A stretch of 64,000 nt of DNA, taken from Massilia agrisoli (GTDB taxonomy: Bacteria > Pseudomonadota > Gammaproteobacteria > Burkholderiales > Burkholderiaceae_D). The stretch's first letter is position 1. The number at the start of each line of letters is the position of its first letter. The stretch spans positions 186,001 through 250,000 of the forward strand of contig NZ_JAJHPV010000012.1 of the NCBI RefSeq assembly GCF_020831365.1, read 5' to 3'. A program made the position numbers and the translations under genes. Shown here piece by piece: positions 16,431-24,358 of the stretch. The notes beneath the pieces were generated by a model. It ran no database searches, was not told the DNA's origin, and saw only the letters and a list, made by a program, of their open reading frames with translations.

Positions 16431-17125
16431 GTGATGCTCTCCAGGTTGGAATGGTGATGGGGCGCCGTCTCTGCGGGGACGAGTTCGCCGCGTTCAAGGG
16501 TCAGGGTCGCGTCCGGCAAGTCGCGCAGCAGGCTGCGGTTCGACTCCGTGACGACCACGCATAAATCGGGGTCCAGGTCGCGCAGCTTGCGCAGCGACTC
16601 GGCGTACTGGCCGGCCAGCACGGGCGCCAGGCCCTGGAAAGGCTCGTCGAGCAATACCAGGCGCGAGCCGGCCATCAGGGCACGGCCGAGCGCGACGATC
16701 TTGCCCTGGCCGCCAGACAGCGCGGCGCCGGAACGCGGCAGCATTTCCTTCAGCTGCGGCACCACGGCCAGCACCTTGTCGAGCCGGCGCGCAATCTCGG
16801 CCTTGTCCAGGTTTAATACCTCGCACGGCAGGCGCAGGTTTTCTTCCACGGTGAAGGTGGGGAACATCACCCGGTCTTCCGGCGCGTAGCCGATGCCGAG
16901 CGCGGTGCGCTTGTATGGCGGCACGCCGGCCAGGTCGGCGCCGTCGCACAAAATGCGCCCTTCCGACAGCGGCACCAGTCCCATGATCGCGCGCAGCAAG
17001 GTGGTTTTGCCGGCCCCGTTGCGCCCGACGATCGCCAGCAGGCTGCCGGGCATGAACTCGGTGTCGATCTGGCGCAGCACCGGAATGCCGATGATCCGCG
17101 CACTGATCTTTTCTAGCTTGAGCAT
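16427..17125 (-). CDS. livF: branched-chain-type ABC importer ATPase LivF
   Basis: A 232-residue ATP-binding subunit with Walker A GRNGAGKTTL (about residues 36-45), the signature LSGGQGKIVALGRALM and Walker B LVLLDEP. The length and short helical domain fit LivF rather than LivG. It couples ATP hydrolysis to import with LivG at the LivHM membrane pair. The start lies one base after the livG stop. The reading LSGGQGK has Gly-Gln-Gly-Lys where many relatives read GQQQ. Confidence 0.93.
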   Translation of the reverse strand: MLKLEKISARIIGIPVLRQIDTEFMPGSLLAIVGRNGAGKTTLLRAIMGLVPLSEGRILCDGADLAGVPPYKRTALGIGYAPEDRVMFPTFTVEENLRLPCEVLNLDKAEIARRLDKVLAVVPQLKEMLPRSGAALSGGQGKIVALGRALMAGSRLVLLDEPFQGLAPVLAGQYAESLRKLRDLDPDLCVVVTESNRSLLRDLPDATLTLERGELVPAETAPHHHSNLESIT

Positions 17126-17126
17126 G

Positions 17127-17870
17127 TCATTCTCCGATCACGTTCTTGCGGATCATCGGGTCGGCCAGTACCTGCGCCGGCGGGCCGTCCGCGGCCACCT
17201 GCCCCGATATCCACGCCGCCACGCGGGTGGCGTAGCGGGTCACGATGTCGACGTCGTGCTCGACGAAGATGGCGCTGACCTTGCGGTCGTCCAGCGCCGC
17301 CATGATGGTTTCCATCAGGCCGTGCTTCTCCTCGGTCGACACGCCGCTGGTTGGCTCGTCGAGCACCAGCAGCTTGGGATTGAGGATCAGCGCCATCGCG
17401 ATATCGAGCAGCTTGCGCTGGCCTTCGGGCAAGGATTCGCACAGCTCGTCACCACGTTCGCGCAGGCCGACGATGTCCAGAACGTGTTCAATTTCGCTTT
17501 CCGGCACCGACTTCGCTAGCGGACTCCACAGGCCGAGCCGGCCCAGCCTCCCGGCAGCGGCCAGGCGCACGCAGTCACGCACCGTGTGCTCCAGGAACAG
17601 CTGGGGCAACTGGAACGAGCGCGCCAGGCCGCGCCGCACGATGGCGCGCGGCGCCATGGCGGTGATGTCGTGGCCGTCGAACCGGACCTTGCCGCTGTTA
17701 GGCCGGATCAGGCCCGTGCAGATATTGATGAAGGTGGTCTTGCCGGCGCCGTTCTGGCCGATCACCGCCAGGCGTTCGCCTTCATGCAGCGAAAAGTTAA
17801 TGTTATCGGCGACCACCACGGCGCCGAACGACAGCCGCAGGTCGGTTGTTTGCAACAGGGGCGCGCTCAT
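17127..17870 (-). CDS. livG: branched-chain-type ABC importer ATPase LivG
   Basis: A 247-residue ATP-binding subunit with Walker A GQNGAGKTTF, a longer helical insert than LivF (VRRGLARSFQLPQLFLEHTV), signature ESLPEGQRKLLDIAMAL and Walker B LLVLDEPTSGV. The canonical LSGGQ is replaced by LPEGQ, which is common in this subfamily. It overlaps livM by four bases at its start. It acts as the second ATPase of the LivKHMGF importer. Confidence 0.93.
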   Translation of the reverse strand: MSAPLLQTTDLRLSFGAVVVADNINFSLHEGERLAVIGQNGAGKTTFINICTGLIRPNSGKVRFDGHDITAMAPRAIVRRGLARSFQLPQLFLEHTVRDCVRLAAAGRLGRLGLWSPLAKSVPESEIEHVLDIVGLRERGDELCESLPEGQRKLLDIAMALILNPKLLVLDEPTSGVSTEEKHGLMETIMAALDDRKVSAIFVEHDVDIVTRYATRVAAWISGQVAADGPPAQVLADPMIRKNVIGE

Positions 17871-18892
17871 GGCCGGCCTCCTTTCTTGTGTCGGGTCAGC
17901 AGGCCCGAGATGCCGCGCGGCGCGAAGAACACCATCACGATCAGCACCACGCCCAGCACCAGGTTGGACATGCCGATCATGTAGGCGCCGGCGAATACCT
18001 TGACGAATTCAAACACCGCCGCACCGAGGAAAGCGCCCACCGGATGCCCTACCCCGCCCAGGATGGAGATGAACACGATCTCGCCGGAGCGAACCCAGTA
18101 GCCCATTTCAGGCGTTACCAGGCCTTGCGTGATGGCGAAGATGGCGCCCGATAACCCGCACAGCGCTGCCGACAGCACGTAGCCGGTCAGCATGACGCGG
18201 TAGGCCGAGATGCCAAGGAATTCGAGCCGCGTTTCGTTGGTCTTGATGGCCGACAGCGCCTGGCCAGAGACCGAATTCAGGTAACGGTGCACCATCAGGC
18301 CGAGCACCAGCGCGAGCAGCACCACCGTCACCAGCAGTGCGGTTTCGAACTCGGCCCGCTCAAGCTGCATGCCGAGGAAAGTCGAGCGCGCCAGGCGCAT
18401 GCCGTCGGTACCGCCGGTCAGCGTGAAGAACTTGCCCAGCACCGCGAACAGCACCATCGACAAGGCCAGGTTCAGCATGCCGAAGAAGATGGCGCGGTAA
18501 CGCACCACGAAGGCGCCGATTACCAGGCCCGACACGGCGCCGACCAGCGTACCCAGCGCGATCAGTACTGTGCTGTCGAGCGCCGGCCAGGCGCGCGAGG
18601 TAAAGGCAACCGCATAACCGGCTGCGCAGGAGAACATCGCGTGGCCGAAGGACATCTGCCCGGCCCGGATCAGCACCGACACGCCAAGCGCGGCGATACC
18701 GAAACAGGTCGCGATGATGATCGCCGTCTTAATCCAGGGCATAAGCACCGGCAGCACCAGTGCCAGCACCAGCAGTACGATGGCGGCGATCGCCGGCCTG
18801 GACAGGCCGCCGCGGGCTCGCACGGGTGCGGGCCGGGCTTTTTCCGGCGCCGGCATTGCCGCCGGCGCCATTCTTGCGTGGGACTTCGACAT
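17867..18892 (-). CDS. livM: ABC importer permease LivM
   Basis: 341 residues from the ATG at 18892, which shares its A with the livH stop (TGATG). A longer frame to 19627 is a shadow over livH. A charged N-terminal stretch of about 30 residues precedes eight to ten hydrophobic segments. The LivM signature GQMSFGHAMFSCAAGYAVAF lies near residue 80, and FVKVFAGAYMIGMSNLVLGVVLIVMVFF at the end. It forms the inner-membrane channel with LivH. Confidence 0.93.
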   Translation of the reverse strand: MSKSHARMAPAAMPAPEKARPAPVRARGGLSRPAIAAIVLLVLALVLPVLMPWIKTAIIIATCFGIAALGVSVLIRAGQMSFGHAMFSCAAGYAVAFTSRAWPALDSTVLIALGTLVGAVSGLVIGAFVVRYRAIFFGMLNLALSMVLFAVLGKFFTLTGGTDGMRLARSTFLGMQLERAEFETALLVTVVLLALVLGLMVHRYLNSVSGQALSAIKTNETRLEFLGISAYRVMLTGYVLSAALCGLSGAIFAITQGLVTPEMGYWVRSGEIVFISILGGVGHPVGAFLGAAVFEFVKVFAGAYMIGMSNLVLGVVLIVMVFFAPRGISGLLTRHKKGGRP

Positions 18893-19797
18893 CACACCCT
18901 CCTCGCTTGCGCGACCGAAAACAGCCCTTCGGGCTTGAACAGCAAGACCAGCACCATGATCAGGTACGGCACCAGTACTTCGATTTCCGGCAACAGGTAG
19001 ACGGCGAACGAACGCGCCAGGCCGATCAGGATGGCGGCAATCAGCGCCCCCTCGATCTGCCCGAGGCCGGCGGTGGCAACCACCGCAAACGACAGCACGA
19101 TCATTTCCGCGCCGCTGCCTGGCACCCACGACGTGGTCGGCAGCGCCAGGGCCCCGCCCAGCGCACCGAGGATGGAGCCGACCACGAAGGTGAACAGGCA
19201 GATGCGCTTGACATTGATTCCCATCGCCATCGACACCTCGCGGTGATGGGCGACCGCGACAATCTGCTTGCCCATCCGGCTGTACTTGAGGAAGGAGCGC
19301 AGCGCGATAAAGATCAGGATCGCGGCCCCAGGCAGCACGAACAACTGGTAGCGCGTGTAGGTAATGCCGATCACGTCCACCACGCCGAGGTAATCGACAA
19401 TGGCGGAATACGAATACGGCTGGACACCGAAGATCATGCGCTGCAAATCCTCGAAAATCATGAAAGCGGCAAAGGTGACCAGCAGCTGCAGCATCGGTTC
19501 CTTGTCGTAGATGCGGCGCAGCAGGCTCACTTCCATGGCGGCGCCCAGCAAGGTGCCGACCAAAATGGCGGCCAGCAGGAGCACCGCCAGCGACCATGCG
19601 GGCGGCACGCCGGCGGCAGCCACCCACAGGCCGATGCTGGCGGCGACGTAGCCCCCGAACGCGTACAAGCTGCCGTGCGCCATGTTCAGGATGCGCATGA
19701 CGCCAAACACCAGCGTCATGCCGAGCGCGACCAGGAACAGCAAGGACGCGTACGACACGCCATCCATGATCGCCAGCATGAAGAGATCAATGTTCAT
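18892..19797 (-). CDS. livH: ABC importer permease LivH
   Basis: 301 residues from the ATG at 19797 (MNIDLFMLAIMDGVSYASLLFLVALGMTLVFG). The frame can be extended to 19839, but that lacks a ribosome site and runs into the livK end. The LivH signature FGVMRILNMAHGSLYAFGGYVAA lies near residue 33, and about eight membrane segments follow. It is the second permease of the importer. It begins eight bases after the livK stop. Confidence 0.93.
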   Translation of the reverse strand: MNIDLFMLAIMDGVSYASLLFLVALGMTLVFGVMRILNMAHGSLYAFGGYVAASIGLWVAAAGVPPAWSLAVLLLAAILVGTLLGAAMEVSLLRRIYDKEPMLQLLVTFAAFMIFEDLQRMIFGVQPYSYSAIVDYLGVVDVIGITYTRYQLFVLPGAAILIFIALRSFLKYSRMGKQIVAVAHHREVSMAMGINVKRICLFTFVVGSILGALGGALALPTTSWVPGSGAEMIVLSFAVVATAGLGQIEGALIAAILIGLARSFAVYLLPEIEVLVPYLIMVLVLLFKPEGLFSVAQARRV

Positions 19798-19804
19798 CAC
19801 ACTC

Positions 19805-21115
19805 TCACTTAACTGCGGGGAACGCCTTGATGGAGGCATCCTTCATGATGGCCGGCGTCAGCGTCTTGACCCAGTCCGGCGACTTCTTGCCGACTGGCGC
19901 GGTGACCAGTCCGCCCGGGTAGATCACCATCTTGTCGATCACCGGGAACGGATACGCTGCCGTCTTCTTGGCGACGCCTAGCAACTGGTCTTCCAGGCCC
20001 TGGCCGTCCTCGCGGATCACAACCGATCGGGTCAGGCCGCGGAATTTCAGGCCGTGCATCGAGTCAGCCAGCTGCTCGGTGGTCGGCCACTGGCCCTTGG
20101 CGCCAGCGATAGCCTTGTCGTAGTTGGCAACGACCGCGTCGATGGCCTGGATCATGTGGTGCACCGAGTAGATCGGGTAAGCGCCGGTCTTGGCCTTGAA
20201 TTTCTGGGCAAAGTTCTTGAGCTTTGGATCGTCCTTCAGCTCAGGGTGCAGGAAGTAATGGTCGCCGCGCGCGCCGATGATGGCGCCGTCAGGCACGATG
20301 GTGCCCAGGCGTTCGAGCGAGCTCTCGGCCAGCGGCAGCACGAACAGCGAGTTGCGGGTCAGGCCGCGCTGCGCGGCCTGGCGCACGAAGGTGTCGAGGT
20401 CGCCGCCCCACGAGGTTGACAGGATCACTTCAGGACGCAATGCCTGCAGGCGGCTGACCTCGGTCGAGAAATCAGTGGCGCCAAACTTCGGGAACAGCTC
20501 GGCGACGATCTTGGTGTCCGGCTTCAGCGCCAGCAGGGTGTTGCGGAACAGTTCCCACGAGTCGCGTCCATACGCGTAGTCCTGGTTGACCACGGCAATG
20601 GTCTTGAAGTTCGGACGGGTGCGCAGCAGGTACATGACCGTCGCGACCATTTCCGCGGTGGCATTGGCCTGTGTACGGACAACGTAGCGGTAGCGCTTTT
20701 CCTCCAGCACCTTTTCAGTGCCGCAGTCCCACATGACGTTCAGCACCTTGAGATCTTCAGCGACCGGCGCGACGATGTTGCAGTTGCCGCTGGAAATAGC
20801 TGCCAGCATGATCTTGACGCCCTGCTCCTGCACCACGCGGCGGTACTCGGACAGGAACTTGTCGCCGCCGACGCCCTCGTCAATATAGACCGGCACAATC
20901 TTCGCACCCTTGATGCCGCCGGCCGCGTTGATCTGCTCGATATACATGTCTGCGGCCGCCTTGGCCGGCACACCGAACACCGACGCCGGCCCGGACAGGA
21001 AGGTGGTGATGCCGATTTTGATTTCAGCGGGTTTGCCGGCCTGGGCCATGGCCGAGGCGCTGAACAGCGACGCGGCCGCGAATGCGGCGACGCGGATTGC
21101 TTTTGACGAAAACAT
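19805..21115 (-). CDS. livK: periplasmic substrate-binding protein of the Liv-type importer
   Basis: 436 residues from the ATG at 21115, preceded by GGAGA. A signal peptide (residues 1-24, cleavage after AMA) leads into a type-1 periplasmic binding fold (KIGITTFLSGPASVFGVPAKAAADMYIEQINAAGG). At about 410 mature residues it is longer than classic amino-acid LivK, as in the wider family that binds aromatic or organic acids. It captures the ligand and delivers it to LivHM. The upstream region holds the 28-bp element shared with the ich promoter, so the substrate may be a C5 dicarboxylate or a precursor of one. Confidence 0.88.
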   Translation of the reverse strand: MFSSKAIRVAAFAAASLFSASAMAQAGKPAEIKIGITTFLSGPASVFGVPAKAAADMYIEQINAAGGIKGAKIVPVYIDEGVGGDKFLSEYRRVVQEQGVKIMLAAISSGNCNIVAPVAEDLKVLNVMWDCGTEKVLEEKRYRYVVRTQANATAEMVATVMYLLRTRPNFKTIAVVNQDYAYGRDSWELFRNTLLALKPDTKIVAELFPKFGATDFSTEVSRLQALRPEVILSTSWGGDLDTFVRQAAQRGLTRNSLFVLPLAESSLERLGTIVPDGAIIGARGDHYFLHPELKDDPKLKNFAQKFKAKTGAYPIYSVHHMIQAIDAVVANYDKAIAGAKGQWPTTEQLADSMHGLKFRGLTRSVVIREDGQGLEDQLLGVAKKTAAYPFPVIDKMVIYPGGLVTAPVGKKSPDWVKTLTPAIMKDASIKAFPAVK

Positions 21116-21246
21116 GTCTTCTCCAAGATTGGGTCGGGCGCGAAACGCCGTGTCCGACTGGTTAGAATGCGAAACCTTCTGTGAGGCCTGGCCGCTCCAA
21201 TTGCTGCTTCTACAACACGATTTCATTCTAGGACCGTCCCGATAGC

Positions 21247-21274
21247 GCCACAATCTGCATTTTCTGAAGGGGGG
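21247..21274 (-). promoter_or_regulatory. 28-bp element upstream of livK, shared with the ich/LysR region
   Basis: The sequence here matches 29034-29061 at 27 of 28 positions, in the same orientation relative to the downstream minus-strand gene. On the minus strand its core is TTCAGAAAATGCA, a T-N11-A LysR-type box with imperfect arms (CTTCA/TGCAG). It lies 132 bases ahead of the livK start. The natural candidate to bind it is the LysR protein encoded at 29125. Confidence 0.7.
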
Positions 21275-21305
21275 TGCCGGTTCTGGTGTAGGCCCCGTCC
21301 CATTG

Positions 21306-22718
21306 CTACGACACCATCCGCACAACGTCGAGTACCGTGCCGTCCCGGTACTCGACGACCGCGACAATGCGCGCCTCGCCCGACGGACGTTGCGGCTCAC
21401 GGGTGGCGCGCGCCTCGGCCAGTTCCTTCAGTTCGCCGATGCTACGCAGTTGGATTCCGGACGCCCGCAGGCGTTCCAGCAAGTCGGGCCGCAGCGGACT
21501 TACCGCAACGCCTTCGTCGGTCACCAGCACGTCCACGCTTGCGCCAGGTGTCGTTACAGTGGTCACCCGGCCGGTGACCTTGGCGTAGCCGCCCGCGTTC
21601 AGCTTCGTTGTGACGATGGACAATTTAGCGCCCGCCGCCGTATCGGCATGCCCCCCGGAACCGCCCATAATCATCCCGTCGGACCCGGTGGTAACGTTGA
21701 CGTTGAAGGCCAGGTCGATCTCGGTGGCGCCGAGGATCATCACATCGAGCTGGTCGACCACCGCCCCGCGCCGGTGCGGATTGGCGTACAACGAGGCCGA
21801 CATCGGCTGGTGGCAAGGGTTGCGGCGAAAGGATTCGACCGCTTTCAGGTCGAAACACTGGACGTCGAACAGGGTCCGGAACAAGCCCGCGTCGAGCATG
21901 TCGACGATGTATCCGGTAATGCCGCCAGACGCGAAGCTACCCTGCACCCGCCTATCCTGCATCAGCTGCTTGAGTTCGGCGGCCACCGCAAGCGAAATGC
22001 CCCCGGCGCCGGTCTGGAACGAGAAACCGTCGACCAGCAGGCCAGAGGCGGCGATGACCTTGCTCGCGCTCCTTGCGATCTCCAGGCCGACCGGGTCGGT
22101 CGTGGCGCGCGTGGTGCCGGACAGGATTCCTGCCGGATCGCCGATCGACGGCACCTCGACCACATAATCGACATGGTCCTGGCTGATGGCGATCGGGCAC
22201 GCGGGATAGGGAACCAGGTTGTCGGTAACGGCAACCACGCAGACCGCGAAATGGGCGTCGGCCACCGCGTAGCCGAGGGTGCCGCAGGCGGACTTGCCCG
22301 CCACCCCATTGATGTTTCCAAGGTTGTCGGCTGTCGGCGCCGCGATGAAGGCCACGTCAATACGCAGTGCGCCGGACTCGATGCTACGCGCGCGGCCGCC
22401 GTGGGTGTGCATGACGGCGGGACGCCGGAGCATGCCGCGCGTTACGGCGTGGGCCACCGGGCCGCTCATGTAGGCAGTGTGTATGCCGCTGATGACGCCT
22501 GTGCGAATATGTTCGACCAGCGGTTCGTGCACGGCAAACAGCGAGCTGGCCGCCACCGTGATATCGCTGAAGCCCATGCGGGCGATCTCGTCCATGACCA
22601 TGTTCATGACATGGTCGCCGTTGCGCAGGTGGTGGTGGAACGAGACGGTGCCGCCGTTCTTCAAGCCGGACGCCGCGATTGCCGCGCGCAGGTCAGGCAT
22701 CAGCTTCTGAGTTGACAC
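21306..22718 (-). CDS. citF: citrate lyase alpha-subunit-like CoA-transferase (CitF)
   Basis: A 470-residue member of the citrate lyase alpha family, from a GTG at 22718 behind GGGGG. It has the typical opening TVSFHHHLRNGDHVMNMVMDEIARMG, and later FSFQTGAGGISLAVA, SFASGGITGYIVDMLDAG and MIMGGSGGHADTAAGAKL. In citrate lyase this subunit transfers the acyl carrier thioester to citrate. No citD, citC, citX or citG lies here. A CitE-type gene is present two genes upstream, so this CitF may transfer CoA to citramalate or a related acid for the lyase. Cytoplasmic. The substrate is inference. Confidence 0.88.
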   Translation of the reverse strand: MSTQKLMPDLRAAIAASGLKNGGTVSFHHHLRNGDHVMNMVMDEIARMGFSDITVAASSLFAVHEPLVEHIRTGVISGIHTAYMSGPVAHAVTRGMLRRPAVMHTHGGRARSIESGALRIDVAFIAAPTADNLGNINGVAGKSACGTLGYAVADAHFAVCVVAVTDNLVPYPACPIAISQDHVDYVVEVPSIGDPAGILSGTTRATTDPVGLEIARSASKVIAASGLLVDGFSFQTGAGGISLAVAAELKQLMQDRRVQGSFASGGITGYIVDMLDAGLFRTLFDVQCFDLKAVESFRRNPCHQPMSASLYANPHRRGAVVDQLDVMILGATEIDLAFNVNVTTGSDGMIMGGSGGHADTAAGAKLSIVTTKLNAGGYAKVTGRVTTVTTPGASVDVLVTDEGVAVSPLRPDLLERLRASGIQLRSIGELKELAEARATREPQRPSGEARIVAVVEYRDGTVLDVVRMVS

Positions 22719-22745
22719 AGTTTCCCCCAGCTCCAGTTATCGCAG

Positions 22746-22822
22746 GTCGTTCCCGCGAAAGCGGGAACCTATAGAACATATGATCCAAGGTGCTATGGAT
22801 CCCTGCCTTCGCAGGGACGACG
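22746..22822. repeat. REP-like extragenic palindrome, copy 1
   Basis: Outer arms GTCGTTCCCGC and GCAGGGACGAC, each followed or preceded by an internal small hairpin (GTTCCCGCGAAAGCGGGAAC; CCCTGCCTTCGCAGGG). It fills the gap between the methyltransferase stop and the citF start. A second copy of the same type is at 39097-39174. This is the compound-hairpin repeat common in Burkholderiales and other proteobacteria. Confidence 0.85.
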
Positions 22823-22828
22823 TTAGCT

Positions 22829-23536
22829 TTACAGCCGCTCCAGCAGATCAACCCGGAACGGCGCCAGGAATTGCGTCCCGCGTTCCGCCATATGGGCCTC
22901 AAACCTTGCGCGCACTTCATCAAGCAGCCCGGGCGACAGGCGGTGCTCGGTATGGGTCACCTGAATCACCTTCTGCTCAAACTCGTCAAAACTCCGGTAC
23001 CGAACCTGCGCGCGGAAGAATGTCTGCGACACCAGCCTGAACAGTCCGGCGCCGACCGCCTCGCGTGTTGCGGCAAATGCTTCTTCACGCACGCGCTGCT
23101 CGTCGTGGAACAAACGCAAGATCTCGTTATAGTCGCCGCCGAAGATCGGCTCGGAGATGTACACCAGTCCGCCCGGCCGCAGCACCCGCCGGATCTCGGC
23201 AAAGGCTTCCGCCAGCAGGTGGATCGGCACATGGTGCAGCGACTTGAACAGGAAGACTGCATCGAAAGCGGCATCGTCGGCAGGAATGTCTTCCGCCCCG
23301 CCCAGCGCGAAGCGCACCGACGGCAAGTCGTCCACCCGGAGATTAAGGTCATGCTGCACCCGGTCCACTTCCAGCGCGAGAATGGCGGTAAATTTTCCGC
23401 TCGCTGCAAGCAGCCGGGTCTGGCGTGCCGTCCCGCACCCCAGTTCCAGCGCCCTCGCCCCGGACAGCGGCAGGCATTCGATCAGTACGCGCTCGTCCAG
23501 CACCGCCCCCGGATCATCCTGCGCAATCACCATCAT
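22829..23536 (-). CDS. class I SAM-dependent methyltransferase
   Basis: A 235-residue protein. The SAM-binding motif ALELGCGTARQTRLL lies near residues 29-43, the acidic loop (ALEVDR) follows, then GGAEDIPADDAAFDAVFLFKSLHH, then RRVLRPGGLVYISEP. This is the Methyltransf_11 layout. Its start overlaps the stop of the CitE-type gene by four bases (ATGA), so it is co-translated with the C5-acid pathway. Methyl transfer to a pathway acid or CoA ester, or a repair role, is possible. I know of no such partner in the itaconate pathway. Confidence 0.85.
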   Translation of the reverse strand: MMVIAQDDPGAVLDERVLIECLPLSGARALELGCGTARQTRLLAASGKFTAILALEVDRVQHDLNLRVDDLPSVRFALGGAEDIPADDAAFDAVFLFKSLHHVPIHLLAEAFAEIRRVLRPGGLVYISEPIFGGDYNEILRLFHDEQRVREEAFAATREAVGAGLFRLVSQTFFRAQVRYRSFDEFEQKVIQVTHTEHRLSPGLLDEVRARFEAHMAERGTQFLAPFRVDLLERL

Positions 23537-24357
23537 GGCTGGTGGCGCGCTGCCTGGCGCGCGGCATCTTCAAGCATCTGTTGGGCAACCAGTATTACGG
23601 GGCGGTCGACCATCTTGCCATCGACCGCCACCGCGGCGCCGTTCGCATTTTCCGCAGCAGCAAGCACTCGGGTGGCCCAGTCGGTTTCTGCAGTGGTAGG
23701 CGCGAAGCCGGCGTTGACAATGGGCACCTGCCTCGGATGAATGCACAGCTTGCCGCCGAAGCCGAGGGAGCGCGCGAGGCCGGTATCTTCGCGCACCGGG
23801 CCGATGTCGTCGATCGCAACCGTGACGCCGTCGACAGGCGCCTGGATGCCGGCAACCCGCGACACCAGCACCAGCTGCGAGCGGAAGTACAGCAATTGTT
23901 GGTGGCCTTCCTTGATGCGCAGGTCGACACTGAAGTCGATCGCGCCGAACACCAGCCGCTCAACCCCTGGCGCGCGGGCCAGGTAAGGGGCATTCCACAG
24001 GCCAAGCGCGCTTTCAATCAGCGGCAATATCTTCGTGGCGCCAGCGACCCGGATGGCAGCCAAGTCAGCTGCCTGCTCCGCCTTGGGCAGCACGATGCCG
24101 GCCACGCCGGGCAGGCCGCACAGGGCCAGGTCGTCACGGAACCATTCGCTGTCCGCGCTGTTGACCCGCACCAGCACCTGATGCGCGGGAGAGACCCAGG
24201 ACGCCAGCGCCTCGCGCGCGGCGTGCTTGTCCGGTGCGGGCACCGCGTCTTCGAGGTCGACGATGACGGCATCGGCCCCGGCCGCGCATGCCTTGGCAAA
24301 GCGCTCGGGGCGATTGCCCGGCACGAACAGGTAGGAACGGGCTGGCGCGCCGGTCAT
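23533..24357 (-). CDS. ccl: CitE-type CoA-ester lyase, probable (S)-citramalyl-CoA lyase
   Basis: 274 residues from the ATG at 24357. A longer frame to 24627 shadows the MmgE/PrpD gene. HpcH/HpaI TIM-barrel features are SYLFVPGNRPERF, VDLEDAVP (metal/CoA site), PLIESALG and the C-terminal GFGGKLCIHPRQV. CitE-like enzymes split 3-hydroxy-3-acyl CoA esters. By gene context the expected reaction is citramalyl-CoA to acetyl-CoA and pyruvate, the last step of itaconate breakdown. It starts one base after the MmgE/PrpD stop. Confidence 0.82.
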   Translation of the reverse strand: MTGAPARSYLFVPGNRPERFAKACAAGADAVIVDLEDAVPAPDKHAAREALASWVSPAHQVLVRVNSADSEWFRDDLALCGLPGVAGIVLPKAEQAADLAAIRVAGATKILPLIESALGLWNAPYLARAPGVERLVFGAIDFSVDLRIKEGHQQLLYFRSQLVLVSRVAGIQAPVDGVTVAIDDIGPVREDTGLARSLGFGGKLCIHPRQVPIVNAGFAPTTAETDWATRVLAAAENANGAAVAVDGKMVDRPVILVAQQMLEDAARQAARHQP

Positions 24358-24358
24358 G

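Noticed and set aside
17867-19627. A 586-residue LivM with a long N-terminal extension
   Set aside because: The extra 245 codons overlap livH in another frame. The ATG at 18892 shares its A with the livH stop, the usual coupling in this operon.
22746-22822. Possible CRISPR-like or terminator structure
   Set aside because: There is a single unit with nested inverted arms, no regularly spaced repeats and no T-run. The matching copy at 39097 identifies it as a REP-like element.
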